NCBI GenBank assembly: GCA_030272585.1
Contig: BSYQ01000001.1
Coordinates: 8,695,001 to 8,759,000, forward strand
Reading direction: 5' to 3'
DNA: 64,000 bases
From: Bryopsis sp. KO-2023
Taxonomy: Eukaryota > Chlorophyta > Ulvophyceae > Bryopsidales > Bryopsidaceae
In this document: in pieces, positions 32,222 through 41,000 of the stretch
Position numbering within the stretch: position 1 is the first letter of the stretch
Layout: each line of letters begins with the position of its first letter
Position numbers and translations under genes: made by a program
Notes under the pieces: model-generated
Databases searched by the model: none
Told to the model about the DNA's origin: nothing
Seen by the model: only the letters and a program-made list of their open reading frames with translations

Positions 32222-33817
32222 TCACTTCTTCCCAGACTCCCCTATTTTCACGGTTTTTCCTAAAAGTAAACGATCAGACACTGTAGGCCGACCCTGAGCC
32301 TCCTTTTTCTTTTCTCTATTCATCACAAGCCTGGACAATGCATCTGCATTGACATGGTGCTTCCCAGGCTTATGGATTACCTTGAAATCAAACCCTTGTA
32401 ATTCTAAAACCCATCTGGCCATCATGTTGGATAAGTGTCTAGAACCCATAAGCCAGATCAAAGCCCCACAGTCAGTAAATAAAGTAAACTTCCTTCCTGT
32501 CAAATAGTAACTAAATTTTCTAATAGTCTTAATCACTGCCATAGCCTCCCCTTGACTAGGAGCATATCTAGCTTCTGTTTCACTATTCTTTTTAGAGAAG
32601 TAGGCGATTACCTTTTCCTGCCCCTCCTGAATCTGACCTAATACTCCTGCTATAGCATACTGACTCCAGTCAGTGCATAAGAACACCTCCCCTTCCCTCC
32701 TTAGAGTAGTCACTACTGGAGCTGTTGTAAGCATCTTTTTCAGCAGCCTCCATGAATATTCACATCTCCAAGTCCAAAGAAAGGGTACTCCTTCCTTAGT
32801 GAGTTCTGTCAGAGCTCCTGCCCTCCTAGCATAGTCGGGAGCATGTCTTCTGTAGTATCCAGTAAGTCCTAGGAAAGACCTAACTTGAGTGACAGTAGTA
32901 GGTGTTTTTAGTCTGGCTATAGAGGCCATCTTATCCTCTTGGGGGCTGAAGCCAGCTTTAGTAATGTGGTGTCCTAAGTATTCTATTTCCTCCTGAAATA
33001 GAAAACACTTTTCTATGGATAGCTTGGCTCCCTCCTTCTCCAGAATTTCTAACACCTTTTCCAGAGTTTCCAGGTGTTCCTGGAAGGTGTAACTAAAAAT
33101 CACTATATCATCTAAATAAACCTGGACCCCTTCTAAATGACCAAATAGAGAATCCATAACTCTCTGGAAAGCCTCTGGCATTGTTTTTAGTCCCTGAGGA
33201 CACCTAACCCATTCATATAACCCAGAGGAAGTTCTGAAGGCTGTTTTTTTCCTATCCTCCTTTGCTAGGGGTAACTGCCAGTACCCTGATTTCAAATCTA
33301 AACTAGAATAATATTTTCTTCCTCCCAGCCCATCCAGTAGCTCATCAATCAATGGCAGAGGGTACTGATCTGCCTCCACTAAATTGTTTAGATCCCTAAA
33401 GTCTACACACCACCTCCACTTCCCTGGAGCCTTCTTAGGAACCAGGAGGGTGGGTGAAGACCAGGGTGACCCTGGGCTGGGTCTAACTACCCCTACTTTC
33501 AGCAACCCTTCTAACTGTCTTTCTATTTCCCCTTTCTGGAATTCACTGACTCTATACTGTCTCCTGGCTACAGGCCTGGCTGTGCCAGTTTCTATTTCAT
33601 AGCTATGATTTTTAAAGGAGCCTATCTCGTATTCACTTAGAGACCAGGCCTCCCTCCTACTCTTGCATAACTTCTCCACCGCCCTTCTTTCATCTCTGGA
33701 AAGACTTTTTCCTATGTTCAAGTCAGCAAAAGTAGATATCTTTTCCTCCTGTGCCACCAACACTGATTCCTGAGGAGGCACTCCCCTAGTAGTAAACTTG
33801 TGTAGCCCTGTGGCCAC
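32222..33817 (-). CDS. Reverse transcriptase - RNase H of the retrotransposon (about 531 aa)
   Basis: The RT palm motifs are intact: WRWCVDFRDLNNLVEADQYP, YYSSLDLKSGYWQLPL, the catalytic VYLDDIVIFS, and the thumb region LGHHITKAGFSPQ. RNase H follows with D in FLCTDWSQYAIAGVLGQ, E in YAPSQGEAMAV and D in LFTDCGALIWL. The ORF has no ATG at its 5' end; its frame stays open upstream through the end of gag (to at least 33930) in the -1 frame. A -1 ribosomal frameshift at GAAAAAC (33892-33886) would give a gag-protease-RT-RH polyprotein. Integrase is not in this ORF. Confidence 0.93.
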   Translation of the reverse strand: MATGLHKFTTRGVPPQESVLVAQEEKISTFADLNIGKSLSRDERRAVEKLCKSRREAWSLSEYEIGSFKNHSYEIETGTARPVARRQYRVSEFQKGEIERQLEGLLKVGVVRPSPGSPWSSPTLLVPKKAPGKWRWCVDFRDLNNLVEADQYPLPLIDELLDGLGGRKYYSSLDLKSGYWQLPLAKEDRKKTAFRTSSGLYEWVRCPQGLKTMPEAFQRVMDSLFGHLEGVQVYLDDIVIFSYTFQEHLETLEKVLEILEKEGAKLSIEKCFLFQEEIEYLGHHITKAGFSPQEDKMASIARLKTPTTVTQVRSFLGLTGYYRRHAPDYARRAGALTELTKEGVPFLWTWRCEYSWRLLKKMLTTAPVVTTLRREGEVFLCTDWSQYAIAGVLGQIQEGQEKVIAYFSKKNSETEARYAPSQGEAMAVIKTIRKFSYYLTGRKFTLFTDCGALIWLMGSRHLSNMMARWVLELQGFDFKVIHKPGKHHVNADALSRLVMNREKKKEAQGRPTVSDRLLLGKTVKIGESGKK

Positions 33818-33849
33818 ACCCCTGAGGTCACCAGGCCTGACCTCTGACC

Positions 33850-35766
33850 TTAGTGAAAATCCTTTGAAGGTCCTTCTCCTCCCTTGTTTTTCAATACTCC
33901 TGTGGCTGGGGCACTCCTCTGTCCAAATCCTGATGGCAAAGGGCTATGTGGAGCTTCCTTTGGGATGGTTTCAGGGGTGGTGTCAAACCTGACCTTTTTC
34001 TCCTGGGTCAGCTTCCCTCCTTTTCTCTTTTTCCCTACTGCAGCCTGGACTGTTTCCTCTGTCTCCAGGATTTGTTTCTCCTCTGTCTTGAGAGGGATAG
34101 CCCCCATCTTCCCATTTCCCTTATGATAAAATATTTGCTGTGGTCCCAGCATTATCATAGCCCTGATAGATTTTAAGAAGTCTATCCCCAGCAGCACACA
34201 GCAGGTGTCTGTGTCTGTAACCATAAAAGAGTTATAGGAGCCTGTCCCTCCTATGTTTACAAAGAGCTTGGGGAGGTACCCAAGGGAGGTGGCTATTTCC
34301 CCAGAGGCAGTCCTAAAAACCCATTCAGAGGGTAAGACCTGCCCCACCAGGTCAAGCTTTTCTACAGTCGCCTTTGAGATGCAACTGTGGCTAGCCCCAG
34401 TGTCCACCACTGCTTCTAATGTCTCCCCTTTGATCCTGATGGCACACTTGGCAGGGGTGTTCCTGGAGGCATCCTCTCTTTGCAGGGTGTCAACCTCCAA
34501 CATGCCCACCTCTTTGTTCTCAGTCCCCTGGCCACTGATTTCCGGTTCAAAGTGGAGGGGTTGGGTCACCCCAGCATCCACTGATGTCATTAACTCTGCC
34601 TCTCTCATAATAGCCTCCCTGAGTTCAGGGGAGTAAAACATAAATGTTTTTAGAGGTACTGGCAACTCAGTCTTGTCCAGGAAGGCCTGAGCATCTGTCA
34701 GAGCATGTTTGTTCCCCATCCTATACTTGTTTTCCCCTCCTGAAGTCTTTCCTTCTACCATGTTCATTTGAGGGCCCTGAGTTCTAAAGTTCCTTGAATC
34801 TTTTTCCTGAACAACTAAAGGAGTGTTGCCTGCCCTGTACTGGAGGCTGTAGGACACTCCCGCCTTTTTCTGAGGGCACCTTCCCCATCTGTGTCCTGGT
34901 ACTCCACAATTCCAGCAATCCCCCAGCATCAAATCCCTATTCAATAAAGGACTATAGTAGCCCCTGGGCCTGCTGCCCCCAAAAGTCTGTCTCCCTCCAC
35001 CTCTGTTCCCTGAAGCTCCCCCATTCACTTTCTTCCTCCATTCCTGCAGTCTCTCTTCTGGAGCTGGAAGAGCTGCATAGATTTTGCTGATCTGCCCATC
35101 TAATACTTTCTGGACTTTGTTCATCACTTTACTCAAAAGTTTGTCTTCTTTTGAGTCTGAAGTCTGTCCAGTATTCTTTTCTGTATCAGAATCAGAATCT
35201 GTGCTGTCTGGGGCTCCTCTTTTCTTATTCATACCTAACCCTTCCACTGCCTTTGCAGCATTCACCACCTCATCGAAGTTCTGGTGTTGGAGAGGGGCTA
35301 TAGCATCCCTAATTTTCGAAGGTATTCCAACCTGGAAGATATGACGAAGAAACTCGTCGTTCAGCGTAATCGGAGTAGCGCCGTCGGTGCGTGTCGCAGT
35401 CTGTATGTCTGTAATATCTTCTGCTAAGCCTCGAAGGGCGTCTGCGAAATCCTCCACCGTTTCCGTCGGCCGTTGACGACGCCGAGTTAGCTCACTCATC
35501 AGATCGTCCGTAGCTCCCAGCCACCTCTTCATGAACTTTTTCCTGAAGTTCTCCCAGCTCATATCTTCTGGGAGAGCCGTCGCCCATCGAGCCGCTCCGT
35601 GCGTGAAATTGGCTTTAGCCCGACTGACTTTTGAGCGAGATGGCCAGTTTTGCGCCGTGGCCGTAGCCTCCACGGTTTTAAACCATTCGGCGGCTGGGGG
35701 TTTCTTCCCGTCAAACTTTTCGAGCTTGGGGGCACGGTATTTGTCGGCAGAGTTGATTCCAACCAT
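33850..35766 (-). CDS. Gag-protease of the retrotransposon (638 aa)
   Basis: ATG start. The N-terminal gag domain opens RAPKLEKFDGKKPPAAEWFK and continues with the helical capsid-like region (FRKKFMKRWLG, TRRRQRPTETVEDFADALRG). A zinc knuckle CWNCGVPGHRWGRC (CX2CX4HX4C) lies near residue 290. A retropepsin-like aspartic protease has the active site VVDTGASHSCIS near 460 and the late LLGIDFL motif. A Lys-rich tail overlaps the RT frame. The first 140 or so residues are encoded by CpG-rich DNA and the rest by CpG-poor DNA, with a sharp change near 35270-35340. The gag-PR fusion in one frame is common in Ty3/gypsy elements. Confidence 0.93.
   Translation of the reverse strand: MVGINSADKYRAPKLEKFDGKKPPAAEWFKTVEATATAQNWPSRSKVSRAKANFTHGAARWATALPEDMSWENFRKKFMKRWLGATDDLMSELTRRRQRPTETVEDFADALRGLAEDITDIQTATRTDGATPITLNDEFLRHIFQVGIPSKIRDAIAPLQHQNFDEVVNAAKAVEGLGMNKKRGAPDSTDSDSDTEKNTGQTSDSKEDKLLSKVMNKVQKVLDGQISKIYAALPAPEERLQEWRKKVNGGASGNRGGGRQTFGGSRPRGYYSPLLNRDLMLGDCWNCGVPGHRWGRCPQKKAGVSYSLQYRAGNTPLVVQEKDSRNFRTQGPQMNMVEGKTSGGENKYRMGNKHALTDAQAFLDKTELPVPLKTFMFYSPELREAIMREAELMTSVDAGVTQPLHFEPEISGQGTENKEVGMLEVDTLQREDASRNTPAKCAIRIKGETLEAVVDTGASHSCISKATVEKLDLVGQVLPSEWVFRTASGEIATSLGYLPKLFVNIGGTGSYNSFMVTDTDTCCVLLGIDFLKSIRAMIMLGPQQIFYHKGNGKMGAIPLKTEEKQILETEETVQAAVGKKRKGGKLTQEKKVRFDTTPETIPKEAPHSPLPSGFGQRSAPATGVLKNKGGEGPSKDFH
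33886..33892 (-). promoter_or_regulatory. Candidate -1 frameshift site gag-pro / RT
   Basis: In gag frame the sense sequence reads TTG AAA AAC about 34 nt before the gag stop, giving the heptamer G AAA AAC, close to the efficient A AAA AAC. The RT frame is the -1 frame and is open here. No pseudoknot was tested. Confidence 0.5.
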
Positions 35767-35907
35767 AGTTCCTACAGGGTGTTACACTTGTGTTAATTTT
35801 CTGGAGCGCTTTCTCGTTTTCGAGAGGTGATCCCCAGAATAAACCGTGTTGCACAGAACTTGTGTTGTTTTCGTTAGTGGGCCCATATTCCTAACAGGTC
35901 CGAAGCT

Positions 35908-37303
35908 CGTCACGCTCCGAAACCAGAAAACGCATTCGGCACAACTACTAATTCTTCATTCGCTCAGCGACTGAAGATAGAGTCGCACTGAATTACCGCA
36001 GAGTCTGTCTACGGCAACTGAGTCGGACTACGCCGACGTTGAATGTCTTATCCAAAAACTTGGTATCTAAACTGCGACGCACTGAAACTATCGTCACCTA
36101 AGAAGTCGGCTAAGACCAGTCGCGCTAACAATCATCACCATCCGAGAGTCACAGTCTCGATTCCCCATTACAACGAAAAGCCTAAGACCAGGCATCTGAA
36201 CGCAACACGAGTCAAAGTCGACGGAGACACCCGCTAAGAGGGCCTTGCTCCCGAGAGTGAGACAGAAAGTGGAGTCCCCTGGAGGATAGTCGCTAAGAGA
36301 CCATGGCCTAAGGGGACTCTGGAAACTGAACTGAAGAAGAGAGGAACACAATACGCAAACACCAAAAACGAAAGGGGACACTCAGAGGAGAGGTCGGCTC
36401 CTCTGAGTGGAGAAAAACCTCCTAAGAGAAGGGCAGCACCTTCTCTTACTATTCTGACTCCACTCCTATTTCCTCTCGAATCAAAGTTTGATCAGCAACA
36501 ACCTTCTTTTGAATAAAGACACTCAGAGACACAAGAAATAATAGCAAGAGAATATTTTTACAGAAAGAGAAGGGATGGTGTATCCCATTTCAAAAGCGTA
36601 CTTCAGAAAACCTTGGATGATGCTATCTTTGGCCAGAAGTACCTCGTCCGATCGGGATTCCCGTTTAAGGTAAGTCGCGAAGCTTTCCTTAAGTCCGTCT
36701 CGATAAGAGAGTCCTCCTATAGATAGATGTCCGAAGTAAGAAGTAAACGAGGTATTCACCGAGTTCTGTCTGTCCTTAACCAGAATTCTGTGGGATATTT
36801 ATACTCGCGGCTGGTTCTAGCGCTAGCGCATGTGTGCTGGCCGCGAGTTCGGCGTCACGACAGGGGTCGACTAGCGACCCGACTGCCAGTCGTGCGTATC
36901 GCCTAAGAGATCGTTTTTCGTAGGGAGTTGTATCCGTTTCGCTGGAATCCATAGTGTTTTCGCTGGCTCCTTGTGTTCCCAGCCGCACGTTTCGTAGAAG
37001 TCATACCTCGGATGTCATAAAACGACAGTGCCGGCAGTAAGACTCCTAGTACTCTGCGCTAGCCATGGGTTGGCGTGCCAGCTATTCGATATCTTCCAGC
37101 GTATCAGTATACAACTTTTCCTACGTCATCGACCTCGTCAGGAATTGAACCCGACGTACGAACCACCAGGTCTCACATAGAGCAGCGTAAAATACGACTG
37201 TTTATCAGTGTGAGTTGGCAATTCCATTCTTCCGAATTATCATCGGAATAATCATTACATCTGGTGGCAGTACATCTGCCATGTTCTTTCTAGCTCCGTC
37301 ACA
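35908..37303 (-). repeat. 5' LTR (right copy, 1396 bp)
   Basis: As the element is transcribed on the minus strand, this copy is the promoter LTR. It equals the left LTR apart from its U5 end, where it has 7 more bases (AAACCAG on the plus strand) and CGTC in place of TGTG. The right border CGTCACA is followed by the target duplication. Confidence 0.95.
36796..36803 (-). promoter_or_regulatory. TATA box of the retrotransposon promoter
   Basis: Sense TATAAATA within the 5' LTR, about 1 kb upstream of the gag ATG (35766). Transcription would start some 30 nt downstream, still inside the LTR, defining the U3/R border. Confidence 0.65.
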
Positions 37304-37308
37304 GAGGG
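37304..37308. repeat. Target-site duplication, right copy (GAGGG)
   Basis: Matches 25130-25134. Joining the flanks with one copy removed restores an open reading frame of the host gene. Confidence 0.93.
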
Positions 37309-38021
37309 CCAGTGCATCACTCGAGGTAATAACGCTCGCACAAATCCAGAACTCCAGGGATGGCAGCGAGCTAACAGTGCGCCTGAATTCCCTTCGAAGG
37401 AGTTTCTCGAGGTTTTGGATCCAGCGCGTCCAGAGCTTGCGAAACAAGTCCAGTGGGAGGCTTTCAATTCGAGATGCATAACAAGGGGCCTCATTTCAAG
37501 ACTGACGGTGTATTGGTCGTTGTGCAAGAGTTGCAGCAGAGCACTGGACACATATTCAACGCCTGAAAGTGAAAACGACCCCCTTTTTGAGGGTTTCATA
37601 GGAAAACATATCCAGTTGCTCAATGCTCAGGATCCATGGGAGGTCAGGTGAGTTTTCCCGCCAGGAACGTCAAGTATCAAGCAGAAGAAATACATAGTCC
37701 GTTGTAATATAACGAGCTATTTAACATGCGGATGGACAGGCGGTCTGTAGAGGGATTCGCCAAAATTCTGGACCATCCTAGTTTACGAAATCGAGCGCAG
37801 AAGGAAAGTCGAGATAACAACGACCATGCACTCATCCCAGGGGTAGGCATTCCAAAAACAACCTCAATCCTCTTGAGGAGAAACAGAGAAAAAGTTTTTT
37901 CATCCAACCCCCCCCCCCGTTTTGAAAAAACTTTAATAATCAGTGCATTCGTGTGATTGTGGCGCCAAATGAGAAATGGCTGCAAATTCTTTCTTCATTG
38001 CAGCCATTGGTGTTGGGTTGA
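37309..38021 (+). pseudogene. Interrupted host gene, 3' part
   Basis: Directly after the target duplication, coding-like sequence resumes. In the frame of the upstream helix it reads ASASLE followed by a possible donor; the main open frame then runs to 37647 (...EFLEVLDPARPELAKQVQWE... GKHIQLLNAQDPWEV). Exons 37740-37842 (RRSVEGFAKILDHPSLRNRA...) and 37944-38021 (CIRVIVAPNEKWLQILSSLQ then PLVLG) follow in phase. The change of frame near 37326 would need a very short intron (41 nt), so that junction is uncertain. The stop TGA at 38019-38021 is 2 bp before the likely UGGT start at 38024. Without excision the element separates the two halves by 12 kb, so the protein is probably not made from this allele. 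Confidence 0.55.
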
Positions 38022-38023
38022 GG

Positions 38024-41000
38024 ATGAGGTCGTTCTGGCTTCTGCTTCCACTGTTGTTATGGTTCAACTCAACGGTGCCGTCGGAGTCGAAAGGCGTGAG
38101 TGTATCGATATCGTCGGGATGGCGAGGAACACCGTTGGTATTGGAAGCAGCTGAGTTTGTGGGCGACGAAAGATCGGCGTCGTTTTGGGAGTATGCGGAG
38201 ATTTTGGCTGGGAATGAGCCCTTGGGTGGGGAGGATTCGTCCTGTTGGACGAAAATCCACAAAACCGCAGCTCGTGGTTTATCGAAAAAGTTGTCGGCCG
38301 TGCTGGGATTGTCGCTCGCCCTTCGACAGTATTCGGCGAAGCTACAGATGTTTCGGCAAATATGGGAAGGCGCGCTGGGGGAGAATTCTTTGGGGTGCTG
38401 CTCGGTGATGGTGGACGGTTCCGACGTCGCGAGGTCGATCGAGGAACTGGCCGCAGTTCTGTCGTCACCCAGGACGTCAACGAGGAAAGAGACGGTTTTC
38501 GAGTTCGACCACGTGTATGCGGGCGGTGCAAATCGAGAGTCCGACAGAGTGGCGACACTGTACGGTGCTTTGGGGACGAAGTGCTTTGCAGAGTTTCATG
38601 GCTACCTCTCGAAAAAGTCGATGGATGGGGATTTGTTGTACATCTACAGGCCAATTTTGAACCAGGGGTGTTCAGAGGAGTATCTCGACCCATGTGTGGA
38701 ATTTGGGATTGGGGAAGATCTGGCCTTGCCTGGATTCGGAATCGAAATGGCGCTGAAAAGCACGGAGTACAGTGCGGTTGATGAAAAGGAAAAAGAAAAG
38801 GAATTTGAGGAAGGCGGGGGGGAAGAATCCAAGCTGGGGGAAGTCGATGGCTTCATGTTCGACCGACTCGTGGAAAGGAAACCCCATCTGGAGCAGGAGC
38901 TGTTGACGTTTCGGGATCACCTCGTTTCCATGTCAGACACTGATGCCGATCTGAAAGTGTGGGAAATGAAAGATTTGGGGCTCCAAGTTTCGCAAAGAAT
39001 CATTCAGGCATCCGACCCCTTCAGTCTGATGTCGGAGATCAGCCAGAATTTCCCATCCTTGGCGGCCTCCCTATCCCGGCTGAACCCCGACAGCGATCTG
39101 AGAAAACATGTCCGAAAGAACCAGAAATTTCTCAACTCGAAATTGAACTTGGGTTTTCTGAACGGGGTCCCGTTCGACATCAATGATTTCGACCTCTTCG
39201 ACTTTCTGGGGAAAGTGCGGGCTGAGGTGAAAGCTGTCGATCAGTTGCAGTCGATCGGGTTATCGTCGAAGGCTGCCAGGGAAATGCTGAGATTGAGAAG
39301 CGACGACGACTCCAGCAAAATAGAAGACATTCGATATGATGTATGGCCAAAAGCATCCGTCACTTTTTTCAACAACCTGGAGTCGGATTCGACGTACAGG
39401 GCTTATCACCCCTCCGTGGAAGCGCTGCTGTCCCCATACTACCCTAGGGAGCTCCATCCCATCGCCAAGAACCTATACACGGCTGTGTTGATCGTGGATT
39501 TAGGGACGAAAGAAGGGGTCGAGGTTGGGGAATCGGTTTATCAGCTGTACTCACAAAAAGCACCCATTCGATTCGGAATTTTCCCGATCGTACCGTCAGC
39601 TGTAGCCAGGGTCACATCATCGCATGGGGACGATCCGCCATCATGGGAGGACCTGGGGATTTCTGAGCAAGCTACAAGGTGCTTCTTTTCGATCAAATCG
39701 GCTTTCGGTGCGAAGCCATCGTTGGAGTTTTGGGTGCATTTGGGTCAAAATGTCAGGGATGAAAACCCGCTGAGTACCGATGGTGTTCGAAAGGCTTTCC
39801 TGGAGGCTTGGACAGTCAATTCGGCAAATCCACAGTCAAAAAAAGGAAGGGCATCAGCGAAAATCCTGCCTGATGTTGCTTTCCAGAACGTGGTGTCAGA
39901 CTCCGAGGCGGAGTTGGGGAATGCTGTGAAAGTGGCTGTCGATGGGGGGCTCCATTTAATAAGGTCGCCGACTCTGTGGATGAATGGGAATATGCTCGAG
40001 TTGGAAATGTCGAGCGTGGCCTCCCAAATCCGCAACCAAGCTTTGTATGAAACGCAAAACCTGCAAGAAATGGTGTACTATGGGGATTTGTCGGATCGAA
40101 CGCCGAATCTATTGAAGGCGATCATGAAAAGAGGATTCACCTCCAGCCGGTACAACCCCAAAGTGCTGGACGAAGATATCAGAGAGGTGGTGCTGGATGT
40201 GGGATCGAAAGGGAATGAATTTATCGAGCTGATGGAGAAGCTTTTCTACTTGGAAAACCCGAATCGTGTGGATTTAGCCAAAGTGGCCACCCATTGGTTG
40301 GTTTTGGACCTTGGTGTGGAGCATGGGGCTTCGTTGTTGAGGGAGGCTGTGAAGTTTGTGATGTCCCCACAAGGCAAGCGGAGTCGAGCGACGGTGCTGA
40401 CTAATAGCCGGAACGATTCTGGAAACCCAAGAAAAACGACTTGGCTGGAAAAGCTGTGGTATGGGATTTCTCTGTCTGGAAAATTTGACGCGAACGGTGT
40501 CAGACAGTTCTGGAAGGAAGTGCTGGATTTGGATGCGTTGGTGGAAAGGCTGCTGCAAAATGATTCGGAGGATGAGGTGGAAAAGGTGAAGCTGAGCAAG
40601 GAGCTGGGCGATATTGCTGAAAGCGTGGATGCTGGGTTTGGTGGCGAAATGATCTCGTCCATTCTCGGAAAAGACGATGGTTCGATCGAAGCGAGGCTGG
40701 CGGTAGAGGGTGAAATGTGCTCCAAGGTGTTGGGATTATCTGAAAACGTTTTTGCTGTGGTCACCAACGGGCGAATCGTAGAATTCCCAGCAAATATGGA
40801 ACATGTGATTGCAGTGCAAGATTTTCTGACGATGACGGCCATCGCAGCCGATTATCAGCTCGGGAACTCGGTTTCGACAAAACTAGCGAAATACGATTTC
40901 GGGGACGTGAGCATGTTGAGCGATCGAATCTTCGTTACCTGTTCCATCCTCCGTGGTGCCTATACGGAAAGCATTTTTTCGCAAACGGCCCTTCAAAGAG

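Larger units (their letters stand above)
25135..37303 (-). mobile_element. 12.2-kb Ty3/gypsy-class LTR retrotransposon with three extra ORFs
   Basis: Two near-identical long LTRs (25135-26523 and 35908-37303) start TGTGACG and end CGTCACA, flanked by a GAGGG duplication. Sense is the minus strand. Order from the 5' LTR: gag-protease (35766-33850), RT-RNase H (33817-32222, -1 frame relative to gag), an extra 169-aa ORF (31931-31422), integrase (30642-29221), extra ORFs of 153 aa (29051-28590) and 439 aa (28358-27039), 40-bp tandem repeats, 3' LTR. All ORFs are intact and the LTRs match, so the insertion is recent and possibly still active. RT before integrase places it in Ty3/gypsy; no chromodomain is seen at the integrase C-terminus. 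Separate integrase ORF and accessory genes on both sides of it are unusual. Confidence 0.95.

Noticed and set aside
37309..37481. Direct continuation of the host frame as a 57-codon tail after the element
   Set aside because: The frame is open to 37481, but the other frame runs further, ends at a good splice donor and joins two later exons in phase. It is kept only as the bridge over the insertion site.
38064..38693. Antisense open frames inside UGGT (also 40246-40842, 41593-42081)
   Set aside because: Shadow frames of a firmly identified 1637-aa enzyme.
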